59,777 bases of DNA from Pimelobacter sp. (GTDB lineage: Bacteria; Actinomycetota; Actinomycetes; Propionibacteriales; Nocardioidaceae), in contig NZZG01000105.1 of the NCBI GenBank assembly GCA_002698575.1, positions 1-59,777 on the forward strand, given 5' to 3'. This document shows, piece by piece, positions 17,689-26,220 of the stretch (the stretch's first letter is position 1; the number at the start of each line of letters is the position of its first letter). The notes under the pieces are model-generated. The model was not told the DNA's origin. It did no database searches and saw only the letters and a program-made list of their open reading frames with translations. The translations under genes and the position numbers were made by a program.

Positions 17689-18573
17689 ATGGACGACTCA
17701 GCCTTGATCTCGGTCGGCCTGCCGATCGCGCTCGCGATCATCATGTTCGGGCTCGGGCTCTCGTTGACCCCGGCGGACTTCCGTCGCGTCGCTCGGACAC
17801 CGAAGGCGGTCGCGGTCGCCCTCGTGCTGCAGGTGCTGGTGCTGCCGGTCATCGCGTTCGGGCTCGTGCTCGCCTTCGACCTCGACCCGCTCCTCGCGGT
17901 GGGTGTCATGCTGCTCGCGGCCTCGCCCGGCGGGACGACCGCCAACCTGTTCAGCCACCTCTTTCGCGGCGACGTCGCGCTCAACGTGAGTCTCACCGCG
18001 ATCAACTCGGTGCTGGCGGCGTTCACGATCCCGCTGATCACGAACGGCGCGATCGGCTACTTCGACGTCGAGGGCGAGCTCGGCCTCCAGGTGGGCAAGG
18101 TCGTGCAGGTGATGGCGATCGTGATCGTCCCGGTCGCCATCGGGATGACGGTCCGGCACCGCTCCGAGCGCTTCGCGGCACGAGCGGACCGCCCGGTGCG
18201 GATCTTCTCGATCGTCGTGCTGGTCGTCGTCGCGGTCGGCGCCCTGCTGGGGGAGCGCGACGAGATCGGCGGCTACATCGAGCAGGTCGGTCTGGTGACG
18301 GGCATCTTCTGCTTGGCCAGCCTCACGCTCGGCTACGCCGGCGCGCGACTGATGCGTCTCGACGAGCCCCAGGCCATCGCCAGCTCGATGGAGGTCGGCA
18401 TCCACAACACCACGATCGCGCTGACCATCGCGCTCAGCGTCCTCGACAACACCGAGGTCGCCATCCCGGCTGCGGTCTACTCGGTGCTCATGTACGTCCT
18501 CGCGACCGCGTTCGGCTTCCTCCTCACGCGCGGACGGCGCGGCGCGCCGGCGAGGGACACGATCGCTTCCTGA
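17689..18573 (+). CDS. Bile acid:sodium symporter family (BASS) transporter
   Basis: A protein of 294 aa with about nine to ten membrane segments. It shows family landmarks: IMFGLGLSLTPADFRRV near the N-terminus, LLAASPGGTTANLFSHL in the middle (the helix-break, sodium-binding region), and EVGIHNTTIALTIAL near the C-terminus. Members are Na+-coupled organic-anion carriers in the cytoplasmic membrane; bacterial substrates include pantoate-like acids and bile acids. I chose ATG 17689 because a GGGAGGGAC ribosome site precedes it at good distance. A compact hairpin (18581-18599) follows the stop. Confidence 0.88.
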   Translation: MDDSALISVGLPIALAIIMFGLGLSLTPADFRRVARTPKAVAVALVLQVLVLPVIAFGLVLAFDLDPLLAVGVMLLAASPGGTTANLFSHLFRGDVALNVSLTAINSVLAAFTIPLITNGAIGYFDVEGELGLQVGKVVQVMAIVIVPVAIGMTVRHRSERFAARADRPVRIFSIVVLVVVAVGALLGERDEIGGYIEQVGLVTGIFCLASLTLGYAGARLMRLDEPQAIASSMEVGIHNTTIALTIALSVLDNTEVAIPAAVYSVLMYVLATAFGFLLTRGRRGAPARDTIAS

Positions 18574-18580
18574 GGTCGAC

Positions 18581-18599
18581 CGGGCACTGTCGGTGCCCG
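18581..18599 (+). terminator. Hairpin after the BASS transporter gene
   Basis: CGGGCAC and GTGCCCG form a 7-bp perfect stem around the loop TGTCG, 8 nt after the stop codon. No U-tract follows, as is usual in high-GC actinobacteria. A role in termination is inferred from position. Confidence 0.6.
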
Positions 18600-18611
18600 A
18601 CCCTAGGGTCG
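18598..18611 (+). promoter_or_regulatory. 14-bp perfect palindrome with -10-like TAGGGT
   Basis: CGACCCTAGGGTCG is a perfect palindrome located about 30 bp before the next start codon. The hexamer TAGGGT inside it could be the -10 element of that gene, so the palindrome might be an operator over the promoter. It partly overlaps the preceding hairpin. Confidence 0.45.
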
Positions 18612-18641
18612 ATCCACCGGGGACGAGAGGCAGGGGTGCAC

Positions 18642-19892
18642 ATGAGGGACGAGCTCGATCTGGACGAGGCCACCGACGCTGCGTGGGTGGGGTTCCGCCG
18701 GCGACTGGCCGATCACCTGGCCGTGATGGCGCAGGGTGCCGAGCTCAGGCTCGAGGTCAGCGCCGGGGTCGACGACTCCTCGGCACGGGTCCGCCCGTGC
18801 CTGGTCGTGTGCGCGCTGGACGCCGAGCTGGTCGCGGTCGAGTGGGCGAGCGACGGTGCCGGTGCGGTGTGGGTGCACACCCAGGCAGACGTCGCCGCGA
18901 TGGCCGGGCTCGGCTGGGACGACACCGTGACGCACGACGGTGTCGACCACCGGTGCGCCGCGGTCGAGCCGCGCCGTGCCGACGAGCTCGCAGTCCTGCT
19001 GGTACGCACCCTGCGCGAGGTGTACGACGTACCGCACCCGTCCTTCCTGGCCGCCGGTGGCCTGGAGGTCGACCCCGACGCCGCGCCGGCGCGGGTGGAA
19101 GAGGGCGAGGAGCCGGAGGGGCCCGGCGAGCACGTCGAGCTCGAGGGGGTCCCGACCGACGGTGAGCACCTCCAGCTGATGGTCGACGCCGCGCTGAGCG
19201 AGGTGTTCCCGGACCTGCGCCACGACGAGGACGGCGACATCCCGATCGTCGCCGGCTCGAGCGTCGCCTACGTCCGGGTGCTGCCCGACCGTCCCTGCAT
19301 CGAGCTCTTCGCGGTGATCGTGATCCGCCCCGACGACCCCGACCGCGTCCCGGGTGAGCTCGTCCTGCTCAACGACGCCCACCCCCTGTGGAAGTTCAGC
19401 CAGCGCGGCGACCGGATCGAGATGCGCCACCAGCTCGTCGCCCTGCCGTTCTCCGCCTACGGCCTGCGGGTGATGGTCAGGCGCTTCACGGCCGAGGTCG
19501 ACGACATCGCACGCGGTCTCGCGGTCCGAGTCGGGGGCACCCTCTTCCGCGAGCCCGAGCTCGTGGAGGACGAGCGCGACGTGCTGATGTCCGGCCTCCT
19601 CGAGCTCCTCCACCTCGACCGGGTCCGCGCGGCGACGGTGGCCGGGCTGTTCGACCACGACCGGGTCGAGATCATCCGCCAGCTGGTCCGGATCCGCCGC
19701 GGCGAGCAGTCGTGCGGCGACCACGACGAGGAGATCGTGCTGGAGGCCCTGCGCAAGGCGTTGCGCTACGTCGCCGACGGCGAGGCGCCGGCCCACGTCG
19801 TCGCGTCCGAGCCTGCTCCGCCCACGGTCCAGGGCGCGTTGCTCGACGACCCCGGCGCCGACGACCCGCTCGACCTCGGGTGGTCGGCCTAA
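18642..19892 (+). CDS. Putative peptide-chaperone-like protein (TY-Chap/YbjN-related), hypothetical
   Basis: A protein of 416 aa, acidic and soluble, without signal peptide or membrane segment. The layout suggests two alpha/beta modules, at about 15-145 and 175-330. The second contains AYVRVLPDRPCIELFAVIVI and LVLLNDAHPLWKFSQRGDRI, reminiscent of the type III secretion chaperone/YbjN-like folds predicted to bind peptides. A helical C-terminal part follows. This assignment is tentative. ATG 18642 has AGGCAGGGG upstream, and an in-frame GTG at 18636 is an alternative. It is flanked by a transporter and a convergent oxidoreductase. Confidence 0.7.
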   Translation: MRDELDLDEATDAAWVGFRRRLADHLAVMAQGAELRLEVSAGVDDSSARVRPCLVVCALDAELVAVEWASDGAGAVWVHTQADVAAMAGLGWDDTVTHDGVDHRCAAVEPRRADELAVLLVRTLREVYDVPHPSFLAAGGLEVDPDAAPARVEEGEEPEGPGEHVELEGVPTDGEHLQLMVDAALSEVFPDLRHDEDGDIPIVAGSSVAYVRVLPDRPCIELFAVIVIRPDDPDRVPGELVLLNDAHPLWKFSQRGDRIEMRHQLVALPFSAYGLRVMVRRFTAEVDDIARGLAVRVGGTLFREPELVEDERDVLMSGLLELLHLDRVRAATVAGLFDHDRVEIIRQLVRIRRGEQSCGDHDEEIVLEALRKALRYVADGEAPAHVVASEPAPPTVQGALLDDPGADDPLDLGWSA

Positions 19893-19904
19893 GGTCTGGC
19901 CCGA

Positions 19905-21026
19905 TCAGGACCGGCGCACACCGCCGTAGATCCCGCGTCGCACGATCCACGGCTGCAGGACCGAGTCGATGGTCCAGGCCGGGAAGCGGAACGCGCGACC
20001 ATTGGCGGCGAAGACCTCCAGGCCGTCGGGCTGCACACCGAGCACCGACCCCCACCGGCGCCGTGGCGGCTCGTAGTCCTTCAGCTCCCGGTCGGAGATG
20101 GTGGCGCGGATGTTGTGGGCCAGCAGCTTGTCGGCTCGGTTGCGCGCGGAGGTCCGCAACGGGTCGGTGGCGGCGATGTCGCCCACCGCCCACACGCCCT
20201 GGACCTCGGGGACCCGCAGCTGGGGGTCGACGCGCACGAACCCGTCGGCATCCAGCAGCCCGGTCGGCAACCAGGACGAGTTGGGGCTGACCCGTCCGAT
20301 GGCCCACAGCACCGCGTCGGCCTCGGCCGGAGGCTGCCCCGTGCTCCACCGGAGGGGTCCCTCGGTGATCTCGTCGCACGCGAAGCCCTCCGGCACCACG
20401 GCCCGATGCCCTGCGTGCAGCGCCACCCCGGCCTCGGCGAGTCGGTGCTGCACCCGACGCCAGACCCGGCCGTGGTGGTGGGGGAGGGCTCGTTCACCGG
20501 GGAAGTACAGGTGCACCGAGGCGCTCGGCCAGGCCAGGGCGACGTTGAGCGCGCTGCTGACCGCGGCCGCACCGCCGCCCACCACGGCTATGGTGCCGGC
20601 AGACCCCAGGCGCTCGTGGGCCGAGCGCAGCTCGGCCTCGACCTCCGCCGGCGACTGCACGTCGGGTCGTCGCCAGAACCCGTTGGTCACCCCCGTGGCG
20701 ATGACCAGCACGTCGTACGGCTCGGCGTGGGTGGCTCCGTCGGCGTCCTCGACGGTGACCGACCGGGCGGCGGGATCCAGCCCGAGCAGGTTGCCGTGCA
20801 CGGTCCGGACCCCGTCGAGCCCGCGGAAGCGGTCGAAGCCGATGAAGTAGTCGCGCGCCCAGTCGTCGGGCCGAGCCAGCCGCACCCCCAGCTCCTGGCC
20901 ACTGACCAGCGCCGTCTTGGCGGAGATCCCCACGACCTCGCCGACCTGTCGGGCCCGGGCGAGGTGCACGGCGCTCAGCAGGCCGCTGTCCCCGAGGCCG
21001 GCGACGACGACCCGGGGCTTGCTCAC
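19905..21026 (-). CDS. FAD-dependent NAD(P) oxidoreductase (NDH-2-like)
   Basis: A protein of 373 aa with two Rossmann motifs: VVVAGLGDSGLLSAVHLA at the N-terminus for FAD and IAVVGGGAAAVSSALNVAL near the middle for NAD(P)H. GVWAVGDIAATD is the flavin-contacting GD motif. This fits the type II NADH dehydrogenase/ferredoxin reductase group, although no membrane-anchoring C-terminal helix is obvious. The start is GTG 21026, which overlaps the TGA of the upstream DUF1295 gene by 4 bp (GTGA), so the two form an operon and may act together on one redox substrate. Confidence 0.85.
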   Translation of the reverse strand: MSKPRVVVAGLGDSGLLSAVHLARARQVGEVVGISAKTALVSGQELGVRLARPDDWARDYFIGFDRFRGLDGVRTVHGNLLGLDPAARSVTVEDADGATHAEPYDVLVIATGVTNGFWRRPDVQSPAEVEAELRSAHERLGSAGTIAVVGGGAAAVSSALNVALAWPSASVHLYFPGERALPHHHGRVWRRVQHRLAEAGVALHAGHRAVVPEGFACDEITEGPLRWSTGQPPAEADAVLWAIGRVSPNSSWLPTGLLDADGFVRVDPQLRVPEVQGVWAVGDIAATDPLRTSARNRADKLLAHNIRATISDRELKDYEPPRRRWGSVLGVQPDGLEVFAANGRAFRFPAWTIDSVLQPWIVRRGIYGGVRRS

Positions 21027-21928
21027 GCCTCGGCCCGGTCGGCCGGGTCGGGCGTACGAGGACGTCGAGGTGGCCGCGGCACGAGCATCGGGACCCGGTC
21101 GACCACGTCCTGGTACTGCGGCCGCCGCTCCAGGCTGCGTTCCTCCATCATCGGGATGCTCGCTCCGAGGAACATCGCCAGCATCGCCAGCGCCCCGACG
21201 AACAGCCACCACGACTCACCCGGGGCCGCGGCCACGCCGAAGAGCGCGAGGGACACCCAGAAGGCGAGCTCACCGAAGTAGTTGGGGTGCCGCGACCACG
21301 ACCAGAGCCCGCGGTCCATCACCTGGCCCGGCTGCCGCTCGCGCACGAACCGGTGCATCTGGGTGTCCGCGGCCAGCTCCAGCCCGACCGCGGCGACGCC
21401 GACCACGAACGCCACGACGTCGATCACTCCGACCTCACGACCGCCTCGGGTGACCGCGACGTACATCGGCAGGCAGCCGAGGAAGACCTGGATCGTGGGG
21501 ATCACGTGGATGCCGCCCAGGTCGGCAAGCGCCTCGAAACGTCCCGCGCGCTCACGCAGCAACGGGTAGCGCCAGTCCTCGTGGTGCAGTCCTGGGAACG
21601 AGTAGGCCCAGTTGGCGGTCAGGCGCACCGCCCACAGCAGCACCACCACGGCGACCAGCCAGCAGCGCAGCGTGTCGACGCCGTCGCTCTGGGCCCACCA
21701 GTAGAAGAGCAGCAGCGGTGGCACCACGCTCCAGTAGGCATCGTAGAAGCTGGAGTTGTGGTGCACGCGGCTGAAGCCGAAGATCACCAGCGTCGCCAAC
21801 AGGTCGGCGATCAGAGTGTCGAGCCACAGGGTGTCGGTCGAAGGCCCCAGGGCCAGCCACACGACCGCCACGAGGAGGGCCGCGGCGTAGGCGACGCAGA
21901 CGCGCAGGAGGGAGGCAGACTTGGTCAC
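21023..21928 (-). CDS. DUF1295 / steroid 5-alpha reductase-like membrane protein
   Basis: A protein of 301 aa with about seven membrane segments. It ends in the family landmark GLWSWSRHPNYFGELAFW followed by MMEERSLERRPQYQDV, typical of DUF1295 and related to steroid 5-alpha reductases and isoprenylcysteine methyltransferases. A reductase acting on a lipid or steroid double bond is plausible, with electrons perhaps supplied by the coupled flavoprotein downstream. Start GTG 21928 follows the -10 hexamer TAGATT by 7 nt (leaderless). A CRP-like palindrome lies just upstream of that hexamer. Confidence 0.85.
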   Translation of the reverse strand: MTKSASLLRVCVAYAAALLVAVVWLALGPSTDTLWLDTLIADLLATLVIFGFSRVHHNSSFYDAYWSVVPPLLLFYWWAQSDGVDTLRCWLVAVVVLLWAVRLTANWAYSFPGLHHEDWRYPLLRERAGRFEALADLGGIHVIPTIQVFLGCLPMYVAVTRGGREVGVIDVVAFVVGVAAVGLELAADTQMHRFVRERQPGQVMDRGLWSWSRHPNYFGELAFWVSLALFGVAAAPGESWWLFVGALAMLAMFLGASIPMMEERSLERRPQYQDVVDRVPMLVPRPPRRPRTPDPADRAEA

Positions 21929-21935
21929 GGGGGCG

Positions 21936-21955
21936 AATCTAGTGACTTGGGTCAC
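21936..21955 (-). promoter_or_regulatory. Leaderless promoter with a CRP/FNR-family-like site
   Basis: On the minus strand TAGATT (21941-21936) ends 7 nt before GTG 21928. Immediately upstream, GTGAC-TTGG-GTCAC (21942-21955) has the GTGA-N6-TCAC symmetry of CRP/FNR-family (GlxR-like) sites. It would occupy the promoter spacer, so a repressing role on the DUF1295 operon is likely. It is also about 20 bp upstream of a TATGAT hexamer (21974-21979, plus strand) that could drive the divergent NERD gene. Confidence 0.6.
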
Positions 21956-22015
21956 CCCCGCGCAGGCAACCCCTATGATTCGGGTACGTCTCGGCTGGGT
22001 GGATCGGGGCTGGGG

Positions 22016-22549
22016 GTGCAGGTGGCAGGAGAGTCGACGAGCGAGATCGTCGAGCAGTACGGCGACCGTCGGGCGGTGCTCGCCCGGGTGCCACGCGAGT
22101 GGACCCTGCTGCACGACGTGGCCTGGCCCGGCCGGCCCGCCGGGACGATCGACCACGTGGCGATCGGACCCACCGGCGTCTTCGTGATGACGGCCGGCTC
22201 CTGCGTGGCCGAGGCCGTCGCGGCCACCGACGCCGTCTCCGCGCTGGTGCCCGGGCTGCGCCGCGAGGGCTTCCGGGCCGTGCTGGTCGGGCCCGACCAT
22301 CCGGCCCCATGGATCGAGGTCGACGGGGTCATTCACTGCGAGCCGGTCGACCTCGCCCGGCTCCTGCGCTCCTGCCCGCGCGTGCTCACCAGCGAGGAGG
22401 TCGCCGGCGTGGTCGGTGTCGTCCACGTCGGCCTCGAGCGAGCCGAGCGAGCACGCCGTACGGCCGCGACCGTCGAGGTGATCGCGGTCCCGCCGCAGGT
22501 CGCGGTGGCCGGTAGGCGTCGGCGCCTCCGCGGACGGCGGGCCGTCTGA
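22016..22549 (+). CDS. NERD (nuclease-related) domain protein
   Basis: A protein of 177 aa. The segments REWTLLHDVAWPGRPAGTIDHVAIGPTGVFV and later YCEPVDLA-like HCEPVDLARLLRSCP have the order of the NERD domain, where GTIDHVAIGP carries the conserved Asp of a restriction-endonuclease-like fold. Some residues expected in the catalytic core, such as the later Q-K pair, are not obvious, so activity is uncertain. Start GTG 22016 follows GGGGCTGG; GTG 22022 is also possible. Expression probably comes from the TATGAT hexamer at 21974-21979. Confidence 0.7.
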   Translation: MQVAGESTSEIVEQYGDRRAVLARVPREWTLLHDVAWPGRPAGTIDHVAIGPTGVFVMTAGSCVAEAVAATDAVSALVPGLRREGFRAVLVGPDHPAPWIEVDGVIHCEPVDLARLLRSCPRVLTSEEVAGVVGVVHVGLERAERARRTAATVEVIAVPPQVAVAGRRRRLRGRRAV

Positions 22550-22637
22550 CCCACTGGATGCAGTCGATTCACGCTCCCGTCCACAGGCTGCAGATCGTTG
22601 GTTTCGGCGCGGGCCCGCCGTGGCGACGGTGGTGGGC

Positions 22638-25307
22638 ATGTCGCTCTCTCGGATCCTCCTGCGCCCCGTCCTCGCTCCCCTCACCGTCCTCGCCCTGGTG
22701 CTCGGAGCCCTCACCCTCGTCGTCGCACCACCCGGGGGGCCGCCCCCGGCGCAGGCCGCGACCCGCGTGGACAAGGACTCGTGCCGACGCATCGACCCCA
22801 ACCTGGTCAACGGGGTCTGCCTGCGCTTCCGGACCGAGCAGGGGAGCGGTCTGACCTGGATCGGGACCTACCGCGCTCCCAACGGCCGGATCTTCTTCTG
22901 CATCGACTACCTCTACGACTCCCGGCTGCCCGAGCGGGCCGAGACGGTCTCGACCGAGCGGCTCGTCAACCAGCTGGGCCGCCGCGTCGGTGACGCCGAG
23001 GTGGCCGCCCTCAACCACGTGATCTCCACCTGGGCCGGACACGGCTCGACGGGCAGCGACGACCGGGACGCCGCTGTCGCGCTCATCGTGCGCGAGGTGA
23101 TGAGCGACGGCACCCGGCCGGGAGGCCTGGTCGTCTACCCGGGTGGGCTGGACGTCGGTGAGCAGGTCCGACCGCCGGTCGGTGGGCTCGGCGGCCGCGT
23201 CCTGGGGCTGGCCCGGCAGATGTGGCGCGAGGCGTCGCGCTCCTACGGTCCGTGGACGCTGAGCCTCCGCAAGACCGCCGGCGGTCCGATGCGCCTGGGC
23301 CGCACCCGCACCTACCGGGCGGTCGTGACGTCGGCGGCAGGTCGTCGGCTGACGGGGGTGCGCGTCGCCCTGCGGTGCCGTGGTCCGATCGCCTGTCCTC
23401 AGACGATCACGACGCGCCGCAAGGGCGCTCGGCTCACGGTGCGGCCCCGGGACACGGGCAGGTTCCGGATCCGTGCGCGCGTGTCCGGCCCGAGCGCCGA
23501 CGGTCTGCTCTACCGCCAGCGGGGCTGGCGCACGCACGCCGGACCGACGGCCCGTGGGGTCGGGGTGCAGCGTGGCTGGATCGCGCAGGACAACCGAGCC
23601 CGAGCCGGGGCGAGCGCCCGCACCACCATCAAGAAGGCGCGGCCGCAGGTGCGCACGAGGACGTCGCAGCCCGAGGCGCTTCCCGGCGCGCGGATCCACG
23701 ACGTCGTGCACGTCGGGGGACTCCCGGAGGGCTACTCCCGGCAGGTGGTGGCCACGCTGCACGGACCCTTCGCCGAACGACCTGGTCCGCACGACTGCAC
23801 CGACGCCACGCGCGCCGGGCGCGTGCGCTTCGAGGTGGACGGCAACGGCACCTACACGACACCGACGGTCACGGTACGTGAGGTCGGCTTCTTCACCTGG
23901 GTGGAGGCCTTCCGGGGTGACCGCTTCACGCGTCCGCTCACGACGCGGTGCGGGCTCGTCGACGAGACGACGCTGGTCGAGCCGTTCACGCCGCGCATCC
24001 GGACGATCGCGTCGCGCCAGCGCGCCGAGGTGGGGGACCGGATCCACGACCTCGTGACGATCGACGGGATGCGCGACACCCGGGCCAGGCTGCGGTGGAT
24101 CCTGCACGGCCCGCGTCGCCCCGTCGACGGGTCCTGCGGCGAGGTCCGGTGGGGTGGCGCACCGGTCGCCGACCGGGGCAGCCAGGTCGTGGAGGGCGAC
24201 GGCACCTACCGCACGCCGGCCACCCTGCTGGAGCGCGCCGGCTGCTACACCTACTCGCAGTCCGTCCAGGCCACCGCGATCAGCACCGAGGCGCTCAGCC
24301 CGCCGGGCCTCGCGCGGGAGACGACGCTGGTGCGCCGTCGTACCCCCGAGGTCACGACGGTGGTCTCCGACCAGCGCGCCCTGGTCGGGGACAAGATCCG
24401 CGACACCGTCCGGCTGCAGGGTCTGCGCGCCGACGACCGGGTGCGCGTGAAGTGGTGGCTGCACGGGCCGATCGCGCCCAAGCGCGGGTCGTCGTGCCGC
24501 GGCCTCGACTGGTCGGGCGCCCCGGTGGTCGACCGCGGCGAGTTCGGGGCACAGGGCAACGGCCGCTACCGCACCCGGTGGACCCGGGTGCCGGCGAGTG
24601 GTTGCTACACCTACTCCGAGCGGGTGCCGGCGACTCCCGCGACGGAGTCGACCGAGACCCGCCCCGGCATCCCCAGCGAGACCTCCCTGGTCACCCGACC
24701 GGCGACGCCGTACGTGCCGGAGATCCCGTCCGGGTTCGACATCCGGGCCGAGGACCTCGAGGCCCGCGACGACGTGCCCGACCGGCCGACCGAGCGTGTG
24801 GAGCCGCGCTACCTCGAGGAGCGCTACGTGGCCCCGGACTCAGGCGACGTGCTCGGCCGAGCGGCAGGTGGTGGTGAGCTGCGGATCGCGCGCGTCGGCA
24901 TCCGCGCCGGTGTCAGCAGGGTCGGTCTCGATGGGGGCACGATGGCGATCCCCAACGACACCGGCCGGCTCGGTTGGCTCTCGACCACGGCAGGAGCCGG
25001 CGACGTGATGGGCTCGAGCGTGATCTCGGGTCACGTCTCCGACCGGAGCGACCGGCCCGGCGCGCTGTGGCGACTGCGCGACGTACGACGGGGAGACGTC
25101 GTGAGGTGGACCGACTCGGGCGGCAAGACCCACCGGTTCGCCGTACGGCGGGTCCAGCGGTTCCCGCGCACGCAGGGAGTCCCGGCTCGGCTGCTCAAGA
25201 CCACGGGACCGCACCTGCTGCACCTGGTCACCTGCACCAACCGTCAGCGGACCAGCACCGGCTTCCACTACGTCGACAACCTGGTCGTCACCGCCAAGGA
25301 GCTGTAG
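22638..25307 (+). CDS. Secreted sortase fused to adhesin-like repeats
   Basis: A protein of 889 aa. Residues 1-41 form a signal peptide. At about 45-160 a domain with FFCIDYLYD and AALNHVISTWAG recalls the thioester-type N-terminal domains of surface adhesins, but the expected Gln of the Cys-Gln bond is not seen. Three repeats at about 336-447, 451-563 and 567-685 share GD(R/K)I-D-V, LHGP, W(G/S)GAPV-DRG and GCYTYS; the first is most divergent. The C-terminal 140 residues are a class E/F-like sortase with His in VISGHVSD (799) and Cys in HLVTCTN (866). Where relatives have Arg, this reads HYVDNLVV, so the catalytic Arg may be missing. No LPXTG motif was found. Start ATG 22638 is chosen because it precedes the signal peptide; GTG 22620 is an alternative. 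Confidence 0.85.
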   Translation: MSLSRILLRPVLAPLTVLALVLGALTLVVAPPGGPPPAQAATRVDKDSCRRIDPNLVNGVCLRFRTEQGSGLTWIGTYRAPNGRIFFCIDYLYDSRLPERAETVSTERLVNQLGRRVGDAEVAALNHVISTWAGHGSTGSDDRDAAVALIVREVMSDGTRPGGLVVYPGGLDVGEQVRPPVGGLGGRVLGLARQMWREASRSYGPWTLSLRKTAGGPMRLGRTRTYRAVVTSAAGRRLTGVRVALRCRGPIACPQTITTRRKGARLTVRPRDTGRFRIRARVSGPSADGLLYRQRGWRTHAGPTARGVGVQRGWIAQDNRARAGASARTTIKKARPQVRTRTSQPEALPGARIHDVVHVGGLPEGYSRQVVATLHGPFAERPGPHDCTDATRAGRVRFEVDGNGTYTTPTVTVREVGFFTWVEAFRGDRFTRPLTTRCGLVDETTLVEPFTPRIRTIASRQRAEVGDRIHDLVTIDGMRDTRARLRWILHGPRRPVDGSCGEVRWGGAPVADRGSQVVEGDGTYRTPATLLERAGCYTYSQSVQATAISTEALSPPGLARETTLVRRRTPEVTTVVSDQRALVGDKIRDTVRLQGLRADDRVRVKWWLHGPIAPKRGSSCRGLDWSGAPVVDRGEFGAQGNGRYRTRWTRVPASGCYTYSERVPATPATESTETRPGIPSETSLVTRPATPYVPEIPSGFDIRAEDLEARDDVPDRPTERVEPRYLEERYVAPDSGDVLGRAAGGGELRIARVGIRAGVSRVGLDGGTMAIPNDTGRLGWLSTTAGAGDVMGSSVISGHVSDRSDRPGALWRLRDVRRGDVVRWTDSGGKTHRFAVRRVQRFPRTQGVPARLLKTTGPHLLHLVTCTNRQRTSTGFHYVDNLVVTAKEL

Positions 25308-25341
25308 GCGTGGCCCGCAACCTCCTGGCGGCGGGTGCTCA

Positions 25342-25962
25342 TCAGACGCGGACCTCGATCTCGTCGCCGAGGGTCGCGCCCAGCTCGAGCTCGAGGTCGT
25401 CGCCCGACCAGAACTTGCCCGGGTCGTAGTAGTTGGTCGGCCGCTTGGCGTCGAGCAGCCCCATCTCCTGGTAGGTCGCTGCGACCACCTCGGCGCAGTA
25501 GGTCATCTCGACACCGGCCTGGCGCCGGGCGCGGCCTCGCAGCCAGCGCCCGGCCAGGGCTGCGGTCGCGGGGAACGGCGTCCCGTCCAGGCGGGCGACG
25601 GTCTTGAGCGCGGCGCTCTCCATGTCGCGGGTGACGGCGGGGGAGAGCTGGCGCAGCCAGGCGTGCTGCTCGTAGCGGCCGCACCACTGCACGACCGCCT
25701 CGCGCAGGTCGTGGAGCTGCACGCCCCGGTGGTGGTTGCCCGACCAGACGTCGAGCAGCCCCTTGCCGAGCTCGGCGTGCCACATCAAGGGCGGCAGGTC
25801 GTCGACGACGATCGCCATCCCGACGTGGTTGACCGGGGCGTTGGTCAGTACCCGGATAGCCTGGTCGGCGGCGGAGGCGCCCCGGAAGAGCCAGAGGTCG
25901 CCGGTGCGGGTCAGCTCGACCGCGGCGTCGAGCGGCAGTCGGTCACGGCTGATCGGAGCCAT
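25342..25962 (-). CDS. Permuted papain-like (YiiX/NlpC-P60-type) hydrolase
   Basis: A protein of 206 aa. A His in NHVGMAIVVDD (about 46) comes before the Cys in MTYCAEVVAATYQEMG (about 154). This His-then-Cys order is the mark of circularly permuted NlpC/P60-type peptidases or amidases such as YiiX/YaeF. TGDLWLFRG at the start fits the barrel strand that precedes the His. No signal peptide is seen, so it should act in the cytoplasm on amide or thioester bonds of lipids or peptides. It is convergent with the sortase fusion gene and divergent from the small membrane protein. Confidence 0.75.
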   Translation of the reverse strand: MAPISRDRLPLDAAVELTRTGDLWLFRGASAADQAIRVLTNAPVNHVGMAIVVDDLPPLMWHAELGKGLLDVWSGNHHRGVQLHDLREAVVQWCGRYEQHAWLRQLSPAVTRDMESAALKTVARLDGTPFPATAALAGRWLRGRARRQAGVEMTYCAEVVAATYQEMGLLDAKRPTNYYDPGKFWSGDDLELELGATLGDEIEVRV

Positions 25963-26015
25963 CGGGGTGCGTCCTCCGGACGAGTCGTTGAGAGTGCGTC
26001 GAGCGGGAGAGTCGG

Positions 26016-26213
26016 ATGAAGCTGAGCGTGTGGAAGCTGTTGGGGGTCGCCGGCGTGGCCGGAGTGACCGCCACGGGAGTCATCATCGCGCGAGACCAAC
26101 GCCAACGCGCGAACCTCACCCCTGACGAGGTGCGCTCGCGGCTGCACGAGCGCCTTGCCGAGGCCGGGGCCGAGGCCGGGAAGGAAGCGGGCGAACAGCG
26201 CGGTACGCCGTGA
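26016..26213 (+). CDS. Small single-pass membrane protein
   Basis: A protein of 65 aa beginning KLSVWKLLGVAGVAGVTATGVIIA, one membrane helix or signal anchor. A charged helical tail rich in Arg, Glu and Ala (RANLTPDEVRSRLHERLAEAG) follows. ATG 26016 has a good ribosome site (GGGAGAG). No family recognised. The stop codon forms one arm of the palindrome TGACCCCGGGTCA shared with the stop of the convergent immunity gene. Confidence 0.65.
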   Translation: MKLSVWKLLGVAGVAGVTATGVIIARDQRQRANLTPDEVRSRLHERLAEAGAEAGKEAGEQRGTP

Positions 26214-26220
26214 CCCCGGG

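Noticed and set aside
22900..23110. True thioester (Cys-Gln) adhesin domain in the sortase fusion
   Set aside because: The Cys in FFCIDY fits, but the segment that should hold Gln reads DRDAAVALIVREV. Kept only as a resemblance.
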